The notes below the pieces were generated by a model that did no database searches, was not told the origin of the DNA, and was given only the letters and a program-made list of their open reading frames with translations. From positions 1 through 9,977 of the forward strand of contig JBNMOT010000127.1 in assembly GCA_051275515.1 (NCBI GenBank): a stretch of 9,977 nucleotides of DNA, given 5' to 3'. Origin of the DNA: Oleispira sp051275515. GTDB taxonomy: Bacteria; Pseudomonadota; Gammaproteobacteria; Pseudomonadales; Oceanobacteraceae. Position numbers and translations under genes: made by a program. Shown here piece by piece: positions 1 through 6,904 of this stretch; within the stretch, counting starts at the first letter, position 1; the number at the start of each line of letters is the position of its first letter.

Positions 1-450
1 GTGCCTGATACGAAAAAAATGTACATATTTCATGATACCAAGCGTGAAGCAGTTAAATTAGGTATCGATTATGGTTTTGTTGCAGACCCTTTAGGCGAAG
101 GAGTGAAGCGTTGTTATGCTCTTTTTGAATATGCCCAATCGCTTGGGAAATCAACAGACTTTCTACTTAACTATGCGGAAGCTGTTAATGCTCAAGGTAT
201 TCGTTCTGAAACCGATGCGGGGTTAAGAATCATCGTTGAACGCACCGGTTTAGACTGGGTCCATGCCCAGCAATTATTGAATGATGATGAGTGTAATAAG
301 CAGTGGCAAGTGTGGGCGGAAGAAAATAGAGCGCAAATGTTGGCGTTAGGTTCTTGGGGCGTTCCTACTTTTCAATACGGCGATTTAGTCTTGTGGGGTC
401 AAGATAGAGCGGGTTTAATTGAGCGCGCGGTGGTGGCAGACTTGGCGTGA
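1..450 (+). CDS. DsbA/HCCA isomerase-family thioredoxin-fold protein, 3' end (5' end outside window)
   Basis: The 149 visible residues look like the C-terminal part of a DsbA-like protein of the 2-hydroxychromene-2-carboxylate isomerase type. Members are thioredoxin-fold proteins, some of them glutathione-dependent isomerases. The middle is a helical insertion (about residues 33-112). The end carries the family's returning motif SWGVPTF (118-124), with a likely cis-proline at P122, followed by GDLVLWGQDR (127-136) before the final helix. The N-terminal beta strand and any CxxC or Ser active site are not visible. The GTG at base 1 is simply the window edge and is probably an internal Val codon, so the gene should be treated as 5'-partial. 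No signal peptide can be judged. It converges on the hydrolase gene at 528-2117, with a hairpin in between. The family call is fairly firm, but the substrate is unknown. Confidence 0.75.
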   Translation: MPDTKKMYIFHDTKREAVKLGIDYGFVADPLGEGVKRCYALFEYAQSLGKSTDFLLNYAEAVNAQGIRSETDAGLRIIVERTGLDWVHAQQLLNDDECNKQWQVWAEENRAQMLALGSWGVPTFQYGDLVLWGQDRAGLIERAVVADLA

Positions 451-465
451 TTATCAGCATTTAAG

Positions 466-498
466 ACAAAAAAGAGGCGACCTAATGGCCACTTCTTT
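466..498 (-). terminator. Hairpin terminator between convergent genes
   Basis: Bases 471-482 (AAAGAGGCGACC) pair with 487-498 (GGCCACTTCTTT) around a TAAT loop, giving 9 Watson-Crick pairs, one G-T pair and two mismatches. Read on the - strand, the stem runs directly into a T6 tract (complement of 469-474). This fits a rho-independent terminator for the hydrolase gene, whose stop codon is about 30 bases upstream. On the + strand the downstream bases are T-rich but interrupted, so it may also weakly terminate the DsbA-like gene. Confidence 0.6.
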
Positions 499-527
499 AT
501 TGTTACCTTGGTATAAAATAAACATTA

Positions 528-2117
528 CTAGTGGCGACGGCGACCCAGTGCAGTGCCTATTAGCGACATGAGCATCAATAAGCCTAAGCTACCTGCGCCG
601 GACTGGTTATCACGCGGTGATAAGCCCGAGCTAGTGGATAATTCGCAATCATTGGCATCTACGATAGTGTCCGGCTCATTATTTATGCACTGATCGACCT
701 TGTCGTTGATACCATCGCTATCACTATCAATGGCCGTAATCGTTACTGGGCAACCCGTTTGACGCATGTTGCCTTCATCTGTTGAATCGCCGCGAGCTAC
801 AATATCGCCGCTCTCACCGTTGTAATTTGGCAGTGACACAAAGCAAACCGAGCGGTAATAAAAGCTAAGTAAGTCGGCAATGACGATACCTTCAGTCGCA
901 TAAGGTACATTACCGCCGTACTGAGGATCTGCGCTCGTAGCGGCTAGGACTGGATCGAAAAACCCCTGTGAAATATTGTGTTTATCGAGTGTGTCATCGA
1001 TTTCAGTCGCGATAAGACGATCGAAAGCTTGCTGAGCAATGTCTTGGCGATAAGCACGTTCTTGGGCTTCGTTACGGCCTCCTGAGGCCATTATATTATC
1101 GCTGCTATCTAGCACCAGCTTGCCGCGGAGATAGCGATCGAACCATGCAAGATTATAATGGTTTGAGGTGGTCTCACCGTAGCGGGTGCCCATCGTGAAA
1201 TTTCCAGCCCAGTCCAAGTGGGTGGTCGCGCGCGGGGTGATCAACATAGAATCTACACCATTGTTGCGCAGGGTTGAGAAACCCTCTAAGCGAAGTTCAC
1301 TTGGCACCGCAAATCGTGGCTCTGGGTATCCAGGAAAGCCGCTGTAGTCAGCCGCAATAAACAATGTTGGCGTTTGTGCTGCTTGTCCTCGATCATGCAA
1401 GCGTGAGCCGTCACTGTTTTCGCAGGGTGCTCCACTGCATGGGTCCCATGCAATAATTGCCGATACCCGATCGTCGCCTTGCACTCGCGTAGAGTTTTCC
1501 GCTCCTAGTGAATGTCCCATAGTACCCACACGGCTCAAGTCTAATTGACCAGGATATTGTGCCTGAGCTTCGTTGTGCAACCAATTTAACACGATACCTG
1601 GAACTGAACTGTCGGTACCCTGAATAGCAACAACAAAATAACCGCGCTCAGCCAGAGGTTGAGTTGCCCACCACAGTTGATCTTTGTCGCTACCAAAACC
1701 ATGCATGGCGATGACAATTGGGTACGGTGGTTCGAATGTCTCTAGCCCATCTGGTAGCTCAGGGCAGCTGTCTAATGCGCAGGGTAAAAATACATCAGCT
1801 TCAATTCCAGAGACTAAAGCAGGCTCATAGCGAAACCGGACGTCGTCATGCAGCTTGGGCTGGCGATAGGGATCTGCTCCATATAACGTGGGCCAGAGTA
1901 CTGGATTGATCGGATGTTCTATTGCGTCTGCTTTACGCAGTTCGGAGCAAAGAATATTATTTGCATCGCGAACTTCAAATTCTAGAGTACCCTCTTCAGG
2001 GTCTCCAGCCGATGCCAAGCAAACATTAGGGGTTTTTTCTTGAAATGCGACAGCTGGATTGAGCACAAGTGCTGACAGGGAGACTGATATCGCAAGGCAT
2101 TTAATATATTTATTCAT
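528..2117 (-). CDS. Secreted alpha/beta hydrolase with TSP3-like repeat and GlyGly-CTERM tail
   Basis: This is a 529-residue exported serine hydrolase, probably an esterase or lipase-like enzyme of the chlorophyllase/dienelactone hydrolase type. I start it at the ATG at 2117, which gives a clean Sec signal peptide (MNKYIK, then a hydrophobic core, then AVA-F near 22-25). An upstream ATG at 2168 would add 17 polar residues before it. The fold shows an oxyanion-loop motif MHGFG (138-142) and the nucleophile elbow GHSLGA, with Ser203 as the likely nucleophile. His300 in TTHLDW is a likely catalytic His, and D257 or D225 is a possible acid. Several Cys pairs suit a periplasmic or extracellular protein. 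The C-terminus has a thrombospondin type-3-like Ca-binding repeat, DxDxDGxxDxxDxC (464-477). It ends with a Gly/Ser-rich linker, a hydrophobic segment and GRRRH (507-529). That layout matches GlyGly-CTERM, the rhombosortase-processed signal found in T2SS bacteria. The gene lies divergent to gspN-gspC-gspD, so secretion by that system is a reasonable inference. The substrate is unknown. Confidence 0.8.
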   Translation of the reverse strand: MNKYIKCLAISVSLSALVLNPAVAFQEKTPNVCLASAGDPEEGTLEFEVRDANNILCSELRKADAIEHPINPVLWPTLYGADPYRQPKLHDDVRFRYEPALVSGIEADVFLPCALDSCPELPDGLETFEPPYPIVIAMHGFGSDKDQLWWATQPLAERGYFVVAIQGTDSSVPGIVLNWLHNEAQAQYPGQLDLSRVGTMGHSLGAENSTRVQGDDRVSAIIAWDPCSGAPCENSDGSRLHDRGQAAQTPTLFIAADYSGFPGYPEPRFAVPSELRLEGFSTLRNNGVDSMLITPRATTHLDWAGNFTMGTRYGETTSNHYNLAWFDRYLRGKLVLDSSDNIMASGGRNEAQERAYRQDIAQQAFDRLIATEIDDTLDKHNISQGFFDPVLAATSADPQYGGNVPYATEGIVIADLLSFYYRSVCFVSLPNYNGESGDIVARGDSTDEGNMRQTGCPVTITAIDSDSDGINDKVDQCINNEPDTIVDANDCELSTSSGLSPRDNQSGAGSLGLLMLMSLIGTALGRRRH

Positions 2118-2298
2118 TATTTTTCTTTTTATCTTTAAATATCTAGGAGCATTGCATAAGCTAGGCAACTAATGGGTTATTGTTCAATGTGTCTGTCAAC
2201 ATATTTTAGCAGTTATTAATGTGACGATCTATGCATTTAAGGACATGTCTTAGTCGCTTTTGTCTCTTTAAATGAACTGTTTAACGGTAAAAAAAGTC

Positions 2299-2333
2299 AT
2301 TAATGGCGCCAGAAGAAAAATTCAGCCATTAAT
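2299..2333. repeat. Perfect 9-bp inverted repeat (possible operator) upstream of gspN
   Basis: ATTAATGGC at 2299-2307 is the exact reverse complement of GCCATTAAT at 2325-2333, with a 17-base spacer. The repeat ends about 11 bases before the candidate -35 of gspN. It could be a regulator-binding dyad in the divergent promoter region. There is no T-tract after it, so it is not a typical terminator. The repeat is directly visible; the regulatory role is inferred. Confidence 0.5.
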
Positions 2334-2344
2334 CTGTCTTTGTT

Positions 2345-2375
2345 TTAACAATCTGACGTAAAACTCTATTACACT
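2345..2375 (+). promoter_or_regulatory. Candidate sigma-70 promoter of the gspN-gspC-gspD cluster
   Basis: A TTAACA -35-like box (2345-2350) is followed by two overlapping -10 candidates: TATTAC (2367-2372, 16-base spacer) and TACACT (2370-2375, 19-base spacer). Either would give a leader of about 55 bases before the gspN start. The match is partial and was found by eye. Confidence 0.35.
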
Positions 2376-2435
2376 ATCCGCAGCATTCAGTAGAATGTCT
2401 GCCTTAATATACGAAAATAATTAAAAGAGATAATT

Positions 2436-3203
2436 TTGAAGGTATTTTTGTCCGCCATATGGTCCGTTAAAGGGTATTTATTAATCGGGCTATTCAGTTT
2501 TATTATATTCTTGGCATTTACGGCTCCTCTAGAGTTTATATGGCCCAAGGTTCAACCTCATATGGGTCGCTTACCTGTTCAGGTTGATCGTGTTAGTGGT
2601 ACCCTTTGGCAAGGTCAAGCACGGATTAATATTCCTAAGGTCGGAAAGGTTGTTGGGCAATGGGATATTCAACTGAGTGAATTATTCACGGGTAAGCTTG
2701 CGGCTAAGGTGAACGTTTCAGGGGATGACCTTAAGTTTAAGGGGCTTGTGCGTGGCAATACTGATCAGATTCAGGTAATAGAAAGTGAGGCATTTATGTC
2801 TTCACGGTATTTGGCTCCTCTATTAAGACAAGGAAACTCATCGCTGATCGGTGATTTCGAATTAAGTAAATTTAATGCCCTTTTTTCTATCAGTAATACA
2901 CAGATAATAGCCGCGGATGGCCGACTCCTGTTTAGTGGTGGTGACGTTAGCTTTCCTTTGGATGGCGAAAGAATTAATGCCACGTTACCCGTATTAATGG
3001 GTGCGATTAATATGCCGGCTGATAATGTGGAACTGGTTATTACCAATACGGATGGTCAAAATATCGGTAAAGGTTATGTTCAGCCTGATGGTTGGGCAGG
3101 TATTGGTATTCGTCGCCGTTTGTTAGATATTCTAGGGATTCAGTGGTCTGCAGGCGTCGATGAAGATAAGGTTATATTTGAAGCTTCGCAAAAGCTGTTT
3201 TGA
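2436..3203 (+). CDS. gspN: Type II secretion system protein GspN
   Basis: GspN is a bitopic inner-membrane protein found in a subset of T2SS loci. It is an accessory to the assembly platform and its exact role is poorly defined. The protein has 255 residues, normal for the family. A membrane segment lies at about 13-35 (GYLLIGLFSFIIFLAF), and the rest is a periplasmic beta-rich domain. The early motif VSGTLWQG (53-60), after WPKV and RLPV, is typical of GspN, as is the C-terminal part with GKGYVQPDGW and RRRLLDILG. The start is a TTG. The first in-frame Met is residue 43, which would delete the membrane anchor, and an AAGAGA ribosome-binding site lies about 5 bases upstream of the TTG. It is first in the cluster, with gspC following after 77 bases. 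Confident call. Confidence 0.9.
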   Translation: MKVFLSAIWSVKGYLLIGLFSFIIFLAFTAPLEFIWPKVQPHMGRLPVQVDRVSGTLWQGQARINIPKVGKVVGQWDIQLSELFTGKLAAKVNVSGDDLKFKGLVRGNTDQIQVIESEAFMSSRYLAPLLRQGNSSLIGDFELSKFNALFSISNTQIIAADGRLLFSGGDVSFPLDGERINATLPVLMGAINMPADNVELVITNTDGQNIGKGYVQPDGWAGIGIRRRLLDILGIQWSAGVDEDKVIFEASQKLF

Positions 3204-3239
3204 CATTAATAAAAAATACATAAAGATTATACAAACGCT

Positions 3240-3284
3240 ATGGAAAGAAACATCAACGAGTTAGCCTCTAGGGGGGCAAAGTGA
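3240..3284 (+). CDS. Possible 14-codon leader ORF overlapping the gspC start (speculative)
   Basis: ATG at 3240 opens a 14-codon frame (peptide MERNINELASRGAK). Its stop TGA (3282-3284) overlaps the GTG start of gspC (3281) in a GTGA arrangement, as in translationally coupled pairs. Its own ribosome-binding site is weak (an A-rich AAAGA about 18 bases upstream), and the frame is short enough to arise by chance. It is listed because the overlap is exact. Translation is unproven. Confidence 0.2.
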   Translation: MERNINELASRGAK

Positions 3285-4150
3285 CTGAGCAGACAATCGT
3301 TATTTTGCCTTGGCAGCGTTTGGCTTTAATTTTAGGTAAGCTAACTTTTACCGTGTTAATCTCCAGCCAATTAGCTATTTTTACTTGGATGACGTTATCG
3401 CCTAATACTTTGGTATTGTCAGAGCCCACTCGTGCAAAAGGTGAGGTAATGATTGCTCAAAATCAGAGCATTGCCGATATGCATATCTTTGGTGATGCTG
3501 CGGTTGAGGTGATTGATGTGCCGAAGGACGTTAATGCGCCAAAAACACGTCTACCTTTAGAGCTTTTGGGTGTTATGGCCGCAAATATTGCAGAAAATTC
3601 CAGTGCGATCATCGCTCCGAAGGGTGGTGCAGGTGAGAATTATCGCATTGGCGATGTGGTGCAAGGGCGCACAACGCTGGCGGCGGTACAGCAAGATCAA
3701 GTTATTTTGGACAGCAACGGTAAGTTAGAAGCGTTGAAGTTTGATCTAGTTCGTAAGCAAGGTATTCAGCAGTCAGGGAAACCAACGCGTGAGCAAAGAA
3801 GAGCTCAATCGGGGGGGTCATTAAAAGAAAGATTTAAACAGGTCCGTAATGCTTCAGATGCGGTCAATCTGTTAAGAGATGAAGTCGCTATTAATCCAGC
3901 AGGCGCATTAAAGCAGTTGGGTTTAGTAACCTCTGAGAATGGCTCAGGCTATAAGGTTTCGAATTCGGGTTCCATGCTAACTCAGCTAGGCTTAGAGCCT
4001 GGCGATGTGATTTTGTCTGTCAATGGACAGACATTGGGAAATTTAGAAGATGATCAGATGCTATTAGAGCAAGTAACTAATAGTGGTCAAGCGCGCTTGG
4101 AAATTCAGCGTGGCAATCGTCGTTTTGTCGTTAACCATACCATTAAATAA
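3281..4150 (+). CDS. gspC: Type II secretion system protein GspC (PDZ type)
   Basis: GspC links the inner-membrane platform to the secretin and helps select substrates. The 289 residues show a short cytoplasmic start, one membrane helix (about 15-40) and the motif IADMHIFG (64-71). A homology region follows at about 91-155 (LPLELLGVMA, then YRIGDVVQG and a VILDSNGKLEAL stretch); this is the part known to contact the N0 domain of GspD. After a charged linker (160-200), a PDZ domain covers about 205-285, with LGLEPGDVILSVNGQ as its core. The start is a GTG. An in-frame TAG at 3269-3271 leaves no earlier start, and a G-rich Shine-Dalgarno (AGGGGGG, 3270-3276) precedes it. gspD begins 11 bases after its stop, so the two are surely co-transcribed. 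Confidence 0.93.
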   Translation: MTEQTIVILPWQRLALILGKLTFTVLISSQLAIFTWMTLSPNTLVLSEPTRAKGEVMIAQNQSIADMHIFGDAAVEVIDVPKDVNAPKTRLPLELLGVMAANIAENSSAIIAPKGGAGENYRIGDVVQGRTTLAAVQQDQVILDSNGKLEALKFDLVRKQGIQQSGKPTREQRRAQSGGSLKERFKQVRNASDAVNLLRDEVAINPAGALKQLGLVTSENGSGYKVSNSGSMLTQLGLEPGDVILSVNGQTLGNLEDDQMLLEQVTNSGQARLEIQRGNRRFVVNHTIK

Positions 4151-4161
4151 GGACTTAATCG

Positions 4162-6066
4162 GTGTTTAAGCGTTTTTGTAGAATTGCACTTTTGGCTGTG
4201 TCTATCGCCATCAGTATACCTGTATTGAATGTTCATGCAGAAGATCAGAACTGGCAAGTTAATCTTAAAGATGCCGATATATCGGCCTTTATTAGTCAGA
4301 TTTCTGATATTACCGGTAAGAGTTTTGTTATCGACCCCAGAGTGAAAGGTAAGGTGACCGTGGTTTCAACTGAAACTATGAATACCGAAGCCGTTTATGA
4401 GCTTTTTTTGTCTGTGCTAAAAGTTCACGGTTATTCGGCGGTGCCTGCGGGTGACGTTATCATGGTTGTTCAGCAAAATTCTGTTAAGCAACAAGGTCGT
4501 GATTTAGAAGCTCAATTTCCCAAGCAAAGTCAGGAAATGATTACTAAAGTGATCATGATTAAAAATACGCCTGCTTTAGATCTGGTGCCTATTTTACGTC
4601 CGCTGGTGGCCAAGTATGGACACCTTGCTGGTGTGAAATCAGCCAATGGCTTAATTATTTCTGATCATGCTTCCAATATTACCCGTATAGAACAAATTAT
4701 TGATCGCTTGGATAAATCAGGTTCAGAAGAACTGGAAGTTATTCAATTAAAAGAAGCGTGGGTCGGTAATGTTGTGACAATGCTGCAAAGCCTAGATCCA
4801 GATAAAGTGGCTCAAGGTACCGGCAGTAAAAATGGTGGTGCTGGCAGCATTCGAGTCGTTGCTGATGAACGCAGTAATCGATTAATTATTAAGGGTGAAA
4901 AAACGTCCCGAGAACGCATTCGTAAACTGATTGAACAGCTTGATAAGCCTTCTTATTTTTCAGGCAGTGCAAAGGTTATTCGTTTGAAATATGCCGATTC
5001 CAAAAAACTAGCCGAATTATTGAAGGCGGTTATGTCTGATTCTGATTCCGGCGGTAAGGATGATAATAAGGCGAAAGGCAAAGCAAGTATTCACGCCGAT
5101 GAAGAATTGAACGCTTTGGTTGTTCGCGCAGAGCCAACCATTTTGAAAGAAATCGGTGAAATTATTAATGAGCTTGATGTGCGTCGTGCTCAGGTATTAA
5201 TTGAATCCGCGATTGTGGAAGTTACGGGTGAGGTTAGTGACTCTCTAGGTTTTCAGTGGTTTTTGGGTGATACTGATAACCCGGTTGCGGGTACTAACTT
5301 TGGTAATTCAGGGCAGACTTTGTCAACGATTGCCGCGGGTATAGCGTCAGGAGCGCCGAGTTTGAGCAACGGTTTAACCATAGGCGGTTTTAAAGAAACA
5401 AATGGTCAGCTCGATTTTGGTGTCCTTCTCCAAGCATTAGAAAGTCAAAGTAATACCAACCTACTATCAACGCCCAGCATCATGACGTTGGATAACCAAG
5501 AAGCAGAAATTATTGTAGGCCAAAATGTTCCTTTCTTAACAGGCTCTACTTCATCCAGTGCAAACAGCAATCCTTTCACGACGATCTCTCGTGAAGATAT
5601 TGGTGTAACGTTGAAAATTAAACCACATATTCACGAAGGCAGTGAGTTACGTCTAGAGGTTGAAGTGAGCGCTGAGTCTGTCGCCAATACAACGGTACAG
5701 GGGCAAGCAGATTTGATTACTAATAAGCGTTCATTGAAAACAATGATCTTAGCCGCTGACCAAGAAACGATTGTCTTGGGTGGCTTGATCAGTGATGACA
5801 TTATTGAAACGGAAAGTAAGGTCCCAATTTTGGGCGATATTCCATTATTAGGCTGGTTGTTCAAGAGCAAGAGTACACAGCACGTCAAGCGTAACTTGAT
5901 GGTTTTTTTGCGCCCAACAATTGTATTGGATAAACAAAAAGCGACGGCATTAACTCAGGATAAATACAATGGTATCTGGGAATTTGAGCTGTCGGGCGAT
6001 CTAAAAGTTGATGATGTTGATAGACGTATGGGTCGTTTATTCAAAGGTGTTCAATTAAATAATTGA
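4162..6066 (+). CDS. gspD: Type II secretion system secretin GspD
   Basis: GspD forms the multimeric outer-membrane channel through which folded T2SS substrates exit. The 634 residues begin with a Sec signal peptide, with likely cleavage after VHA (residue 26). The N0 domain spans about 30-100 (DADISAFISQISDITGKSF), and N1, N2 and N3 cover about 125-340. The N3 region holds a Ser/Asp/Lys-rich loop at 291-310. The secretin core is at about 342-590, from QVLIESAIVEV through LLSTPSIMTLDNQEAEI and VGQNVPF to the hallmark VPILGDIPLLGWLF (554-567) and NLMVFLRPTIV. About 44 residues follow the core, a short tail with no clear long pilotin-binding S-domain. The start is a GTG with AAGGA (4148-4152) overlapping the gspC stop codon, which suggests coupling. 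A hairpin follows directly, so no gspE is co-transcribed here. Confidence 0.96.
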   Translation: MFKRFCRIALLAVSIAISIPVLNVHAEDQNWQVNLKDADISAFISQISDITGKSFVIDPRVKGKVTVVSTETMNTEAVYELFLSVLKVHGYSAVPAGDVIMVVQQNSVKQQGRDLEAQFPKQSQEMITKVIMIKNTPALDLVPILRPLVAKYGHLAGVKSANGLIISDHASNITRIEQIIDRLDKSGSEELEVIQLKEAWVGNVVTMLQSLDPDKVAQGTGSKNGGAGSIRVVADERSNRLIIKGEKTSRERIRKLIEQLDKPSYFSGSAKVIRLKYADSKKLAELLKAVMSDSDSGGKDDNKAKGKASIHADEELNALVVRAEPTILKEIGEIINELDVRRAQVLIESAIVEVTGEVSDSLGFQWFLGDTDNPVAGTNFGNSGQTLSTIAAGIASGAPSLSNGLTIGGFKETNGQLDFGVLLQALESQSNTNLLSTPSIMTLDNQEAEIIVGQNVPFLTGSTSSSANSNPFTTISREDIGVTLKIKPHIHEGSELRLEVEVSAESVANTTVQGQADLITNKRSLKTMILAADQETIVLGGLISDDIIETESKVPILGDIPLLGWLFKSKSTQHVKRNLMVFLRPTIVLDKQKATALTQDKYNGIWEFELSGDLKVDDVDRRMGRLFKGVQLNN

Positions 6067-6105
6067 TCGTTTAGGTTCAATAAAGGGTTGATTAGTACAT
6101 TGAAG

Positions 6106-6133
6106 AAAAAAAGCCAGCGTTGCTGGTTTTTTT
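6106..6133. terminator. Bidirectional rho-independent terminator between gspD and yceF
   Basis: CCAGC (6114-6118) pairs with GCTGG (6122-6126) around a GTT loop. The stem is flanked by an A7 run on the left (6106-6112) and a T7 run on the right (6127-6133), which extend the pairing. It can terminate gspD on + (stop 6066) and yceF on - (stop 6213). Confidence 0.85.
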
Positions 6134-6212
6134 ATGGCTGCGATTCTGTACTCATAAAAAGCAGAATTAAGATAACTCAGGGTAATGCTCAAATATTGAA
6201 AGTATCGAGTAT

Positions 6213-6806
6213 TTAAAGCACCTGGATACCTTGCTGCTCTAATAGATCCACCAGAGCGATCAGTGGCAGGCCAATCAAACTGTTTGGATCTCGACCTTCT
6301 AGCGCCGAAAATAAGCGAATCCCTAATCCTTCTGATTTAAAGCTGCCTGCGCAGTCTAGAGGATTTTCCTGATCGATATAGCGTTCGATTTGGGGTAGCG
6401 TGAGGTTGCGAAAGTGAACAATAAAAGGCTCTACTAAACTGATTTCTTGCTGAGTAGAGCTGTTGTAAACACACAACCCTGTTAAAAACGTCACTGATTG
6501 CCCACTGGCTTGGCTAAGCTGCTGAATCGCATTCTCAACGGTATGAGGCTTACCTAGAGTGTGTTGCTGGCCATTAACTTCTAATACGGCACACTGGTCA
6601 CTGCCGATGATGATATGGTTTGGGAAGTCGTCCTTAAGGGCCTTAGCTTTTTCAATAGCCAAGCGTTGCACATAATCATGTGGGCTCTCGTCTAACCGAA
6701 TCGATTCGTCAATATCAGGGCTGGCGCAGGTAAACGGTAGCTGTAACTTTGCTAATAACTGTTTACGATAAGCAGAGCTTGAAGCTAATAAAAGGGGCAA
6801 AGACAT
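6213..6806 (-). CDS. yceF: Maf family nucleotide pyrophosphatase, YceF subgroup (7-methyl-GTP)
   Basis: YceF is a cytosolic house-cleaning pyrophosphatase that hydrolyses 7-methyl-GTP to its monophosphate and diphosphate. The 197 residues match the E. coli YceF layout closely. They include LASSSAYRKQLL near the start (8-18, with the conserved Ser and Arg14) and the pair SPDID (29-33) and EKAKAL (52-57). The catalytic motif IIGSDQ is at 66-71, with D70 as the expected general base. GKP (85-87), VTFLTGL (105-111) and HFRNL (131-135) follow, then CAGSFKSEGLGI (152-163), characteristic of the YceF group, and GRDPNSLIGLPL near the end. The ATG lies at the family start. The ribosome-binding site is weak (only ACACCTT just before it). 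In E. coli yceF lies upstream of yceD-rpmF-plsX; here it follows sodB on the same strand instead. The sodB terminator between them suggests its own promoter, which I cannot place firmly. Confidence 0.93.
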   Translation of the reverse strand: MSLPLLLASSSAYRKQLLAKLQLPFTCASPDIDESIRLDESPHDYVQRLAIEKAKALKDDFPNHIIIGSDQCAVLEVNGQQHTLGKPHTVENAIQQLSQASGQSVTFLTGLCVYNSSTQQEISLVEPFIVHFRNLTLPQIERYIDQENPLDCAGSFKSEGLGIRLFSALEGRDPNSLIGLPLIALVDLLEQQGIQVL

Positions 6807-6858
6807 AAGGTGTAGGGCCTAATAAACATGCAAATAACACGACAAAATGACAAGCAAA

Positions 6859-6882
6859 AAAAAGGAGCCGAAGCTCCTTTTT
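6859..6882 (-). terminator. sodB rho-independent terminator with UUCG tetraloop
   Basis: On the - strand the RNA reads GGAGC-UUCG-GCUCC, a 5-bp GC-rich stem closed by a C(UUCG)G tetraloop and followed by a long U-run (complement of 6856-6863). Flanking A and T runs lengthen the stem to 10 bp. It lies just after the sodB stop codon (6905). Confidence 0.9.
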
Positions 6883-6904
6883 ACTGACGATAGCAACTGA
6901 TCAC

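Larger units (their letters stand above)
2118..2435. other. 318-bp divergent intergenic region between hydrolase gene and gspN
   Basis: No convincing coding sequence is present. The region must hold the promoters for both divergent genes. On the - strand there is a perfect TTGACA (complement of 2194-2199), but no good -10 at the expected spacing, so the hydrolase promoter is unresolved. A TGTGA half-site (2220-2224) has a poor partner half and is not a convincing CRP site. The clearest elements are the inverted repeat at 2299-2333 and the candidate gspN promoter at 2345-2375, listed separately. Confidence 0.6.

Noticed and set aside
1718..1909. Open frame of 63 codons on + inside the hydrolase gene
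   Set aside because: It is antisense to the conserved N-terminal part of the hydrolase, with no independent support.
2218..2239. CRP-like site (TGTGA half) upstream of the hydrolase and gspN
   Set aside because: The second half-site matches TCACA poorly, so it is no better than chance.
2771..3046. Open frame of 91 codons on - inside gspN
   Set aside because: It lies wholly antisense to a well-supported gspN and has no recognisable domain or signal.
5631..5888. Open frame of 85 codons on - inside gspD
   Set aside because: It is antisense to the conserved secretin core and is a shadow frame.
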